64,000 bases of DNA from Caproiciproducens galactitolivorans (GTDB taxonomy: Bacteria; Bacillota; Clostridia; Oscillospirales; Acutalibacteraceae): the NCBI RefSeq assembly GCF_004768785.1, contig NZ_SRMQ01000010.1, positions 32,062-96,061 on the forward strand, written 5' to 3'. The notes beneath the pieces are model-generated. The model was not told where the DNA came from. It did no database searches and saw only the letters and a list, made by a program, of their open reading frames with translations. Positions 9,637 to 17,355 of this stretch are shown piece by piece (positions within the stretch are counted from its first letter, which is position 1; every line of letters begins with the position of its first letter). A program made the translations under genes and the position numbers.

Positions 9637-9703
9637 TCAAAAATCCTTAACTTAGGGATAGAAACTATACTTTAAAATTTAAAAAAGAAGGGTGTAATCT
9701 CAA

Positions 9704-9904
9704 ATGAAGTACGAGCGAATCAATGACTATGCATTTATTGGTGAAGATCACACAACCATAAAGGTAGTTATTGATAACACAACCTATAAGTCATGTGCTA
9801 TGTGTGATTCCTTTTATCCTATTGATGGACACAATACAAAATACTGTCCTGATTGCAGAAAGAAAGCAAATAGTATAAAAACAAGTACCAGACAAAACAA
9901 GTGA
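9704..9904 (+). CDS. Zinc-ribbon small protein, copy 5
   Basis: 66 residues with an extra N-terminal segment of about 30 residues, then CAMCDSF and CPDCRKK, followed by a short polar tail. It has its own ATG with GAAGGG upstream, so it is the best-formed member of the family in this element. It lies just before a terminator and the scaffold gene. The more diverged sequence suggests it is an old paralogue of copies 1-4 or their source. Confidence 0.65.
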   Translation: MKYERINDYAFIGEDHTTIKVVIDNTTYKSCAMCDSFYPIDGHNTKYCPDCRKKANSIKTSTRQNK

Positions 9905-9906
9905 TT

Positions 9907-9938
9907 AACCTTGTGGAAAGTTTTCCATAGGGTTTTTC
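9907..9938 (+). terminator. Terminator before the scaffold-capsid pair
   Basis: ACCTTGTGGAAAG and TTTTCCATAGGG pair imperfectly and are followed by TTTTT, separating the zinc-ribbon gene from the scaffold gene. Confidence 0.65.
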
Positions 9939-10033
9939 TATACACACAAATAACATAATGGGATGATATTCAATAACTGGCTCATTGTTTCAGCGATACA
10001 GGGATTGAGTACATAACAGGAAAGAGGTTAATT

Positions 10034-10519
10034 ATGGAACAAGAAAATACCAACGTTCAGCAAGAAGAAAATGTCACTATGACGAAAACAGAATATCAAA
10101 AATCAATCCAATCCGCAGAGGATAAACTCCGTACCAGTTATTCAAAACAAATTAAGGCTCTTGAGGATAAAATCAAGGAACTTACACCTGCTGATAAGAC
10201 AGATGCGGAACTGGATTATGAAAAGCGTGTCAAGGAACTTGAAGCAAGGGAAAAGAAAATGAATTTGCTTGAATCATTGACCGCTAAAAACATTGATAAG
10301 TCATTTGCCGACTATCTCAAAGACGATATTGACATTGAAGCATTCAGTACATATTTCCAGAAGATTATAAATCATGAGGTTGAATCTTCCGGCTTTAAAC
10401 CTTCAGGACATAACAACAACGTTCAAATGTCAAAAGACAAATGGCACTCAATGAGTTATCACGAAAAACAGGAATTTTATAATTCCAATCCTGAACTTGC
10501 TAAAAAGTTCATGCAGTAA
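10034..10519 (+). CDS. Capsid scaffolding protein (DUF4355-like)
   Basis: 161 residues, highly charged: an acidic Gln/Glu-rich N-terminus, a long coiled coil (about residues 18-85), and a C-terminal motif with SKDKWHSMSYHEKQEFYN. Charged coiled-coil proteins of this length directly upstream of a capsid gene are typical DUF4355 scaffolds, which template HK97-fold shell assembly and are lost from the mature head. GGAAAGAGG precedes ATG 10034. The capsid gene follows after 41 bases. Confidence 0.8.
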   Translation: MEQENTNVQQEENVTMTKTEYQKSIQSAEDKLRTSYSKQIKALEDKIKELTPADKTDAELDYEKRVKELEAREKKMNLLESLTAKNIDKSFADYLKDDIDIEAFSTYFQKIINHEVESSGFKPSGHNNNVQMSKDKWHSMSYHEKQEFYNSNPELAKKFMQ

Positions 10520-10560
10520 GAAAACAAACAATTATTAAATGAAAGAAAGAGGTATATATT

Positions 10561-11400
10561 ATGGCTACTATTTTTATTCCTGAAATTTTCTCTGATGCAG
10601 TAAATGAAAAATTAGGTACTACACTTCGTTTTGGTTCTGTTGCGTTCGATGCTTCTAGCCTTGTGCCGGAAATTAAAACCGCAGGTGATACAATGCACTT
10701 CCCAAAAATCAAGAGAACCGCAGTTGTAGAGAATGTAGTTAAGGGTACTGCCCTTACTCCGGCTGAACTTGATATGAGCGATTCTACCGCAGAAATCAAA
10801 TATATCGGCTCTGCTTTCCGTATTTATGATAAAGACAAAGCACAGGTAAAAGGTGTATTGCAGGACAAAATTGTTATGCAGGTAAGTGATGTTATGGCAA
10901 AACAAATTGATACAGACCTTGCTGCCGCTTGTGATACTGCTGTGTTTAAGAGTGCAGTTGCCGCCGCTGATAAAATCACTTCCGCTGAATTGCAGACAGG
11001 TATTGATAATTTTGGCGATTCTGTAGATACGGATTCTTTTGCCGCTATTATCATCAATGCTAAACTTCGCTCTAGCTTTGCAGGTATGGACGAATTTGTT
11101 AATACCGCAAAAACCTATCAGACAAATGGTAATGGTTTAGTCCAAAATGGTGTTATCGGTTATTATTTCGGTATTCCTGTTATCGTTACAAATAACGGTA
11201 CATGGGATTCCACAAAGTTAGAAGCAAAAACTTATATTATCAAAAAAGATGCCCTCGGTTATGTATTCCAGAAGAATGTAACCCTTGAGGAAAGCCGTCA
11301 GGCACTTCTGCTTGCAACTGATGTTGTGGCTTCTTCTCTTTATGCTACAAAACTTCTTGATGATAAGGGTGTTGTCGTACTTAGAAAGACAGTTGCCTAA
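10561..11400 (+). CDS. Major capsid protein, HK97-fold type
   Basis: 279 residues beginning MATIFIPEIFSDAV, the start typical of a clostridial phage major-capsid family, with the FPKIKR and DIDTDLAAAC-like segments of the P22/HK97-type coat proteins and a C-terminal beta strand VVLRKTV. It forms the icosahedral shell. The small size fits a small head. It pairs with the upstream scaffold, and a terminator closes the pair. The element therefore encodes its own shell instead of only remodelling a helper's. Confidence 0.85.
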   Translation: MATIFIPEIFSDAVNEKLGTTLRFGSVAFDASSLVPEIKTAGDTMHFPKIKRTAVVENVVKGTALTPAELDMSDSTAEIKYIGSAFRIYDKDKAQVKGVLQDKIVMQVSDVMAKQIDTDLAAACDTAVFKSAVAAADKITSAELQTGIDNFGDSVDTDSFAAIIINAKLRSSFAGMDEFVNTAKTYQTNGNGLVQNGVIGYYFGIPVIVTNNGTWDSTKLEAKTYIIKKDALGYVFQKNVTLEESRQALLLATDVVASSLYATKLLDDKGVVVLRKTVA

Positions 11401-11444
11401 CTTTCAGGAAAATTTTCCTTAATGTTTAAATAATCTTTATAAAG

Positions 11445-11475
11445 GTCGGAGTGTCAATAGATGCTCCGGCTTTTT
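11445..11475 (+). terminator. Terminator after the capsid gene
   Basis: GTCGGAG and CTCCGGC pair around a 12-base loop and are followed by TTTTT. Confidence 0.8.
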
Positions 11476-11572
11476 CTATATCTACTGATAAAAACAAGAT
11501 TCAGCAGGTATAGAAAAGGAGTGGTCAAAATAGCCATACCTTTATATCTCAATGAAAGGGGGAAAATCAAAC

Positions 11573-11806
11573 GTGATAACAGGAAAAGAATTCAAAGAAA
11601 TCAGAGAGTACAAAGGTTTGTCCTTGCGTGATGTAGCAAAGTTTTGTGATGTATCACCGCAATTGATAGGACAGATTGAGCAAGGCAAAAAGTATTTTAC
11701 AGAAAATAACTACAAGCAAATTATTGATGCTATGAACATTGCTTTTGCAAAGAAAGCAAGTGGCGAACTTCAAAAACAAATTGGTAGACCAACAACAAAT
11801 AAATGA
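11573..11806 (+). CDS. Small helix-turn-helix regulator
   Basis: About 77 residues. The XRE-type helix-turn-helix is clear: LRDVAKFCDVSPQLIGQIEQGK. The N-terminal start is either ATG 11552, which lacks spacing for a ribosome site, or GTG 11573, which has AAGGGGG ten bases upstream; I prefer GTG. In phage satellites a small HTH protein of this type is often the master repressor or activator, but this one is co-directional with all other genes and not divergently placed, so its role is open. Confidence 0.7.
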   Translation: MITGKEFKEIREYKGLSLRDVAKFCDVSPQLIGQIEQGKKYFTENNYKQIIDAMNIAFAKKASGELQKQIGRPTTNK

Positions 11807-11828
11807 AAATCGAAGGAGGAATTAAGCA

Positions 11829-11882
11829 ATGAAGTATTTTATGGCATTACAGGTAGAGGGGAGTAATGATCATAAACAGTAA
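11829..11882 (+). CDS. Possible 17-residue leader peptide
   Basis: ATG 11829 has a near-perfect AAGGAGGAATTA ribosome site, better than that of any neighbour, but the frame stops after 17 codons. The next gene at 11947 has no good site. It may be a true leader peptide, a decayed gene start, or chance. Confidence 0.3.
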   Translation: MKYFMALQVEGSNDHKQ

Positions 11883-11946
11883 ACCCTATGGGAGATAAAT
11901 AATTATCGTTTGAACCAACTGTAAATACTCTTGTGAAAACAAGAAT

Positions 11947-12723
11947 ATGAAAGAACAATTATTAAACAAATTTCCAGAATGGTATAAGGATTTAAACCCA
12001 GATAAATATTACATGGTATTATCAAATGATTTTGACAGTTACTATTCATGCAAACTTTTAAAGCATTTATTTGGACTTACAATAGGCGGCTTTTATTCTC
12101 TCGATAGTGGATTATATTTGAATCCAGAACGGTCGGAAGGAAAGGAACCCATATTTATAGATTTGAGTGTTACCAGATGTAAAACATTCGATAACCATTT
12201 TACATTTATAGATAATCCTGAATCTATCAATCCGAATATCATTACTAATATTTACTATAAGAAATTTAATGGCAGTACATTGGCTTTACTTTGTTCCCTA
12301 TTCAATAGGGATTTATCCAAATACAATGAAGAATCATTGACTACATTACTTTGTATAGATGGTTGGTATATCGGTTATTACAATAAAGGCGGCAAATACA
12401 AAGATGTCAATATCTATTGGTATGAAATGCTTGATATGGACAAGTATTTGCTCCCATTATTACAGGAGCATGATAATCAGTATTTTGTGGATTTTATCAG
12501 CAAATATGGATTGAATGAATCCATAACCATGATAGATAATCATTTACATTGTAACTTGAATGTTGGAATTCCTAAGTATGAATTTGAATTAGTACAACCA
12601 GTGAAAAGACAAAACATGAGTACATATGAATTAAGGTCAATTTATAGTAATAATCCTGATTCAATCATTACCGCAGCGGAATGTTATAAAGACAAATATT
12701 CAGTTTGCAGAAAGGCAGTATAA
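11947..12723 (+). CDS. Phage protein with a DHH-like N-terminal motif, function unknown
   Basis: 258 residues, soluble. The N-terminus has a beta strand followed by LSNDFDSYYSCKLLKHLFG (about residues 23-41), then EPIFIDLSV and DNHFTFID. The ND-x-DS motif with later Asp-strand and DNH motifs resembles the DHH phosphoesterase plan, as in RecJ-like nucleases, but I cannot confirm all metal ligands. Its place between regulator and primase-like gene suits DNA metabolism. The start ATG 11947 has a poor ribosome site. Function is inference. Confidence 0.4.
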   Translation: MKEQLLNKFPEWYKDLNPDKYYMVLSNDFDSYYSCKLLKHLFGLTIGGFYSLDSGLYLNPERSEGKEPIFIDLSVTRCKTFDNHFTFIDNPESINPNIITNIYYKKFNGSTLALLCSLFNRDLSKYNEESLTTLLCIDGWYIGYYNKGGKYKDVNIYWYEMLDMDKYLLPLLQEHDNQYFVDFISKYGLNESITMIDNHLHCNLNVGIPKYEFELVQPVKRQNMSTYELRSIYSNNPDSIITAAECYKDKYSVCRKAV

Positions 12724-12725
12724 AT

Positions 12726-12941
12726 ATGAAAACACAAACACAGGAAGAAATTCAGAAATCAATTAGCGAACGATTTATAATCGTTTACTCTTGCCGGAAG
12801 ATGCTCTATTTGAAAGACAATGGATTCAGATATTTATTCAAATGCTTTAATGAAGGTTGCAGATGTAACTTTTGGGTATTTGATGCTACACCTGAAATCA
12901 GACAGGCATTGAGCGAATATAAAAGACCAGATCAAGAATAA
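12726..12941 (+). CDS. Small Cys-containing phage protein
   Basis: 71 residues with the pattern IVYSCRKMLYLKDNGFRYLFKCFNEGCRC split over a short beta-alpha-beta layout; it resembles the small DUF5659-like proteins common in Firmicute phages, though the match is only by shape. The frame is open from 12705, but ATG 12726, just after the stop of the preceding gene, has AAAGGCAG upstream. A terminator follows. Confidence 0.4.
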   Translation: MKTQTQEEIQKSISERFIIVYSCRKMLYLKDNGFRYLFKCFNEGCRCNFWVFDATPEIRQALSEYKRPDQE

Positions 12942-12978
12942 GTAAGTTTCATTTGAAACTAAGTAAAAATAAATTATC

Positions 12979-13010
12979 TAGGACTACCCCAAAACAGGGT
13001 AGTCCTTTTA
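12979..13010 (+). terminator. Terminator upstream of the primase-like gene
   Basis: AGGACTACCC and GGGTAGTCCT pair perfectly around CAAAACA-type loop bases and are followed by TTTTAT. Confidence 0.8.
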
Positions 13011-13037
13011 TATTGTAAAGGATGATGTGATTAATTA

Positions 13038-14864
13038 ATGACGATCAAATGTATGTATTATAGTAAAAAATTCGCAAATAAACCTAAAGGTTATGAAGTA
13101 GCCGAGGTACAAAAGAACCTTGCAAAAACAGATATTACTATTGAAGAATTGGCAGAGGGTTTAAGCAACGGAGCAACATTCAAACCTGCTTTACTGGATG
13201 GAACAAAATCAAAGGACTGGATAAGCCAACAAATATTTGCTTTGGATTTTGACCACGATACAACAATTCAGGAGCAGTTAAATAGATGCTCTCAATTAAA
13301 TATATACCCTTGCTTTGGTTATACTTCATTCAGCCATACGGAGCAGGAACACCATTTCAGATTAGTATTTTGTACCGATACAGTTATAACTGATGTTGAA
13401 ACAAGAAACAAATTACAGAATACTCTTATTTCTATATTTGATAAATCCGATAATGTAACAAAGGATTGTACTAGAATCTTCTTCGGTGGGAAGTCACTAA
13501 TTTGTGATTCTTATAATAAAAGGATTAATGCACAGCAAATTATTGATAAGTATTATAAGGAGTCCCCAACTTTGGGTTCTTCAATGGTTACGCCAAAACC
13601 ATGTAAAAAAAAACTAGATTTATATTCTAATACAGAATCAAACGAGAATATGGCACTTAAAATTGAAGCAATTAGAGCATTAAATGTAGATGTAATGAAA
13701 GAGTTACTAAAAGGGGTACCTAATAAAGAAGATATATTACCTTCTTCTATTAGGTACCCTTTTAAGCAAACATCATTTGAGAATGAGAAAGATTTGTATA
13801 AATATATTAATTCTATTGATTTATCGGAATATTTAGGTATTGATGGATATGTAAATTGTATTCTACCAGAACATAAAGATGATTCACCTTCTGCACATAT
13901 TTATACTACTGATGATGGAACACAAGTATATAAGTGTTTTGGCTGCAATAAGTGCTATACCATTATAGGAATTACAGAGAAGTTAGCACAATGCAAGAAA
14001 AGTCAAGCAATCGAATTTATAAAATCCGTTTATAATCTGAAACTTGAAAAGTCCGATTGGGTGAAACAACAACAGCAGATGTTAATTGACAATGCTAATT
14101 ATCTTGATTCAGAAGAATTTGATTTACAGTTTCCAACATTATCAAAATTAATTAGAACCCGTAAAGTACATATTCAAAAAATGTTATTGCACTTCACACA
14201 GTATGTAAATGATAATATGCAAAATATGGAAAGACCAATTTTCTTTGATAGTTATAAGAATTTACTTAGCGTGTGTGGTATAAAAAGCAATATGAATACT
14301 TTAGCGCAGTCACTTACATTATTTGCTTTGCTCAATATAATTGAAAAACTTCCAGCAGAAACGATTCCAGAAAAGGAATTGAATAAAGCAAAACATATTG
14401 CCGCTAAATATGGATTCAAGAAAATTACTAATTTTTATAGTTTTCCTGAATATGGAGTTTTGCAGTTTGAAAATAGTGAAGAAATTGCCAAAACATTAAA
14501 AGATAATCATATTTCACTTAAAGGACTTAGCAAAGAATATGTGCTTCGGACTTTTGGAGAGGAAACAGCAAATAAGGTTTATCCTCAATACAAATTTGAG
14601 AATAAAAAAGGCACTTCTGAAAAGTCAGATAATGCCACTATTGAATTAATAAACCAACTTTGTAATATCATCAATAGACAAGGATATTGCCTTGAATCTG
14701 ATATTAGAGGGAAAGGACAAACAGAATTACAATGGAAACGAAGTATTCAAGAGATACTTAATGTTGGTAAATTCAAAATGATTAGAGCAAATAAGTTAAA
14801 TAAGCAAAAATACAATTTACCTGATGATATTGCAGGACAAAGTTCAGTGATTATAAATGCGTAA
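13038..14864 (+). CDS. Primase-like replication protein (prim-pol N-terminus plus CHC2 zinc finger)
   Basis: 608 residues. Residues about 60-165 contain FALDFDHD (acidic metal-binding pair), GYTSFSHTEQEHHFRLVF and CTRIFFGGK, the layout of archaeo-eukaryotic-type primase/polymerase domains in phages. Residues about 265-315 form a CHC2-type zinc finger, with CILPEH, SPSAHIY and YKCFGC. No Walker A helicase motif is visible in the C-terminal half, which looks helical. It probably primes replication of the excised element and must borrow a helicase. No DNA polymerase, ligase or helicase gene is present elsewhere in the element. Confidence 0.75.
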   Translation: MTIKCMYYSKKFANKPKGYEVAEVQKNLAKTDITIEELAEGLSNGATFKPALLDGTKSKDWISQQIFALDFDHDTTIQEQLNRCSQLNIYPCFGYTSFSHTEQEHHFRLVFCTDTVITDVETRNKLQNTLISIFDKSDNVTKDCTRIFFGGKSLICDSYNKRINAQQIIDKYYKESPTLGSSMVTPKPCKKKLDLYSNTESNENMALKIEAIRALNVDVMKELLKGVPNKEDILPSSIRYPFKQTSFENEKDLYKYINSIDLSEYLGIDGYVNCILPEHKDDSPSAHIYTTDDGTQVYKCFGCNKCYTIIGITEKLAQCKKSQAIEFIKSVYNLKLEKSDWVKQQQQMLIDNANYLDSEEFDLQFPTLSKLIRTRKVHIQKMLLHFTQYVNDNMQNMERPIFFDSYKNLLSVCGIKSNMNTLAQSLTLFALLNIIEKLPAETIPEKELNKAKHIAAKYGFKKITNFYSFPEYGVLQFENSEEIAKTLKDNHISLKGLSKEYVLRTFGEETANKVYPQYKFENKKGTSEKSDNATIELINQLCNIINRQGYCLESDIRGKGQTELQWKRSIQEILNVGKFKMIRANKLNKQKYNLPDDIAGQSSVIINA

Positions 14865-14867
14865 TGG

Positions 14868-14927
14868 AAAAAGGTGATAGTGATAGAAAGAAGGTATATA
14901 ATCTTCTTTATTACTATCACCTTTTTT
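14868..14927 (+). terminator. Long perfect-stem terminator after the primase-like gene
   Basis: AAAAAGGTGATAGTGATAG... pairs with ...TTACTATCACCTTTTTT, giving arms of about 24 bases around a short AT loop. The length is far above what a terminator needs, so it may also mark RNA processing. Confidence 0.75.
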
Positions 14928-14967
14928 CTGATATATGAAATTCAAATTATGAAAGGAAGTATTTATT

Positions 14968-15207
14968 ATGAATAAAGAATTAAACAATGCTATTGAAAAC
15001 AATGAAACCATATGTGAGGAAAATCATGCAGCCGTTGAACATTGTGTTGCTTCGCTTGATAGCGAAATTAATAATATCAATGACGTTATTCGTGAAATGC
15101 AGTACATTCAAAAGAAAATGGAATGGAATAGAATCTGTGCTATTGAAGATAAGGTCGATAGGATAAATGATAAGCTAAATTTGATTCTTAAGAAATTAGG
15201 TGGTTAA
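14968..15207 (+). CDS. Small coiled-coil protein
   Basis: 79 residues, acidic, almost entirely helical with heptads through residues 25-75 and no membrane segment. It ends four bases before the small-terminase candidate and shares its transcript. Function unknown; a small accessory of packaging or head-size control is possible but unproven. Confidence 0.55.
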   Translation: MNKELNNAIENNETICEENHAAVEHCVASLDSEINNINDVIREMQYIQKKMEWNRICAIEDKVDRINDKLNLILKKLGG

Positions 15208-15210
15208 CAT

Positions 15211-15681
15211 ATGGCAAGGACAAAGCAATCTATTACAAAGAAAGATGGATATGGAGTAGGAAAAAGCACGTCGCAGGAAGTAAGTGTATTCAGCAAAATA
15301 AAAAGCATGGTAAAAACGGATACAAAATCATATTACATAATTTGGCGATATGCTCCGCAACTATTACCTAACCAGAATCTAAAGACATTTGATGATCTGA
15401 AAAATAATTACAAGGTATTTACTGCCGGAGTAACAGAAAACAATTGTGAGAATTGGCTTACAGAGGAAAATGTTCAAACGGCGGTTAAATGGCTTTTAAA
15501 GCGGCTTCATCAAAAGAAAATGATTGAACTTTACAATATCTATTTTGACAGAGCAAAAGAGGATACAAACGCTTTCAAGGCATTTACGGACTTTTCAGAG
15601 AAATTCTTTGCAGATGGACAATCAAGTGAATTGCTTAATATTCTGCAAGGTGTATCTGATGAAGATTTAAACGAAGAATAA
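15211..15681 (+). CDS. terS: Probable small terminase subunit
   Basis: 156 residues, basic N-terminus (residues 1-30), then a helical central part and an acidic C-terminal tail ending SDEDLNEE. Its size, charge layout and position directly before the large terminase fit a small terminase subunit, which recognises the packaging site. No single diagnostic motif is visible, so the call rests on context. An own terS is the feature by which satellites redirect packaging to their DNA. Confidence 0.55.
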   Translation: MARTKQSITKKDGYGVGKSTSQEVSVFSKIKSMVKTDTKSYYIIWRYAPQLLPNQNLKTFDDLKNNYKVFTAGVTENNCENWLTEENVQTAVKWLLKRLHQKKMIELYNIYFDRAKEDTNAFKAFTDFSEKFFADGQSSELLNILQGVSDEDLNEE

Positions 15682-15710
15682 TATATAGTTATATTATGTT
15701 TTAGGGGTTG

Positions 15711-15768
15711 TAGAGCGTGTTTTATCAGTGGGTAGTATAATTTGCTACCTGCTTTTTTATGCGCTCTA
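15711..15768 (+). promoter_or_regulatory. Nested hairpin between the two terminase genes
   Basis: TAGAGCG (15711-15717) pairs with CGCTCTA (15762-15768) and encloses a second hairpin, GGTAG/CTACC (15731-15749), followed by CTTTTTTAT. The inner hairpin looks like a terminator; the outer pairing would compete with it. It could attenuate large-terminase expression or be part of the packaging site. Confidence 0.5.
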
Positions 15769-15803
15769 TAATCCTTATTTATTAATGTAGAAAGGGGGTT
15801 AAA

Positions 15804-17342
15804 ATGACAGTTCAGAGTAAACTCAAAAAGATTATAAGTAATCCAATACTTTACATACAGAATTTTATGAAGGTAGTAGATAAGAGCGGAAATGTAGTCA
15901 AATTTGAATTGAATCCTCAACAAAAATATCTGCTTGAAAATATGGACAAATACAATATTGTACTCAAAAGCCGCCAGTTAGGTATTACAACTTTATCCTG
16001 TGCAAAGAGTATATATCTTGCCAGTACAAAGCCATATACAACCTGTCTTTTAATGTCCTATTCAATTGAATCCGCTTCACAGATATTCGATAAATTAAAG
16101 GAATTATACTTCAATATGCCGGAAGCAATCAGAATACCAATCATAGCCAATAATAAAAAAGAACTACGCTTCATTAATGGCAGCAAGGTGGTAGTTGCTA
16201 CTTGCGGTAATAAAGATGTTGCCAGAGGTGCAACAATCCGTTATGCACACCTTTCAGAAGTGGCTTTTATGAAGGATACAGTTGAAAAACAGTTACTTGC
16301 TATTGAACAAGCATTAACTCCAAACGGTCAGATAATCCTTGAATCTACTGCAAACGGTATGAATTATTTTCAAAGCCTATGGAATAAGGCAGAACGCAAA
16401 GAAAATATGTATAAGCCGTTTTTCTTTAGTTGGATAAATGACAAGATGATGTTTGCTACTGAATACAAGCAATTTTCAGATAGATATATTGAAATTCATG
16501 GAGTATTGCCGGATGAAACAGAACTTGACGATACAGAAAAGATTCTAAGGTCGCAAGGTGCTACTATTGAACAGTTAGTATGGAGAAGATTAAAGATTGC
16601 TAATAGTAGTCCCGAAGCATTTGCACAGGAATTTCCTGCTACTGCATTAGAAGCATTTGTAAGCACAGGCAGTAACATATTCAATTCAAAGATGATACAT
16701 GAACGCTTGCAATATATTGGTGATATAAAACCAATTCAGAGTAAGCCGAAAGAATTGCCATTAAGTTTATGCCCGTGGTTAGGCAGAGAATTGACTATAT
16801 GGGATACTCCCAAGATAGGACAGAAATATTACATAGGTGTAGATACTGGGGAAGGTATGTCACAAGATTATAGTGCTATTGAAGTCCTATCTGCTGATGG
16901 TATCCAAATGGCAGAATTCAAGAGTAATAAGATTAAGCCATTCCAATTTGCGGAATTGGTAAATGATATAGGTATTTATTATAATCGTGCTTTATTAGTG
17001 GTGGAGAAAGCCAGCGCAGGTCATGTTGTTGTCGATAAATTGAAGAATGAATATCATTACAGTAATATGTATAAATACGTTGAATATGATGCAAGGGGCA
17101 TGAAAAAGAAAAAGGTTGGATTTGTAACGAATCCCAAAACAAAACCGATTCTAGTTAATGACTTTGTAGAACTGTTTGAAACAAATCAGATAGTTATAAA
17201 GAGTAAAGACTTGCTATCAGAAATGAAAGTATTCCAATTTAAAGATGGTAAAATGGGTGCAATAATCGGACAGCATGACGATCTGTGTATGTCTATGGGG
17301 TTTGCTATTGTTGGAATGAAATCCGGCGTTAATTACATTTAG
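15804..17342 (+). CDS. terL: Large terminase subunit
   Basis: 512-residue DNA-packaging motor. The ATPase domain has a Walker A variant KSRQLGITT (about residues 53-61), Walker B-like IRYAHLSEVAF (about 149-159) and the coupling motif ILESTANG. The C-terminal RNase H-like nuclease has YIGVDTGEGMSQDYSAIEV with the first catalytic aspartate (about residue 349) and a later HDDLCMS acidic motif. It cuts and translocates DNA into the capsid through the portal. Full length with no visible damage. GAAAGGGGG precedes ATG 15804. Confidence 0.92.
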   Translation: MTVQSKLKKIISNPILYIQNFMKVVDKSGNVVKFELNPQQKYLLENMDKYNIVLKSRQLGITTLSCAKSIYLASTKPYTTCLLMSYSIESASQIFDKLKELYFNMPEAIRIPIIANNKKELRFINGSKVVVATCGNKDVARGATIRYAHLSEVAFMKDTVEKQLLAIEQALTPNGQIILESTANGMNYFQSLWNKAERKENMYKPFFFSWINDKMMFATEYKQFSDRYIEIHGVLPDETELDDTEKILRSQGATIEQLVWRRLKIANSSPEAFAQEFPATALEAFVSTGSNIFNSKMIHERLQYIGDIKPIQSKPKELPLSLCPWLGRELTIWDTPKIGQKYYIGVDTGEGMSQDYSAIEVLSADGIQMAEFKSNKIKPFQFAELVNDIGIYYNRALLVVEKASAGHVVVDKLKNEYHYSNMYKYVEYDARGMKKKKVGFVTNPKTKPILVNDFVELFETNQIVIKSKDLLSEMKVFQFKDGKMGAIIGQHDDLCMSMGFAIVGMKSGVNYI

Positions 17343-17355
17343 GAAGGGTGATAAA

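Larger units (their letters stand above)
8047..9640 (+). repeat. Array of eight terminator-like hairpins interleaved with zinc-ribbon gene copies
   Basis: Eight hairpins start near 8047, 8580, 8834, 8948, 9047, 9288, 9442 and 9604. Most have the form AAACTCCTAGAGCC-ATGC-GGCTTCTGGGAGTTTTTT, with the loop sequence CATGC nearly constant while stem bases vary. Five units (hairpins 2-6) are preceded by an identical 17-base box, CAAATTAAAAGTTAAAC, at 8559, 8813, 8927, 9026 and 9267. TATAAT lies just after hairpins 4, 5 and 6 (8993, 9092, 9333). Unit spacing is about 100 bases without an ORF fragment and 240-250 with one. Units look like duplicated cassettes of zinc-ribbon ORF plus terminator, some of them eroded. 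No real gene lies between 8545 and 9703. Confidence 0.8.

Noticed and set aside
8047..9640. Repeat array considered as a CRISPR array
   Set aside because: Unit spacing ranges from about 100 to 530 bases, spacers contain homologous gene fragments, the repeats are terminator-like hairpins with T runs, and there are no cas genes.
8047..9904. Retron or diversity-generating retroelement behind the repeats
   Set aside because: No reverse transcriptase is encoded anywhere in the window.
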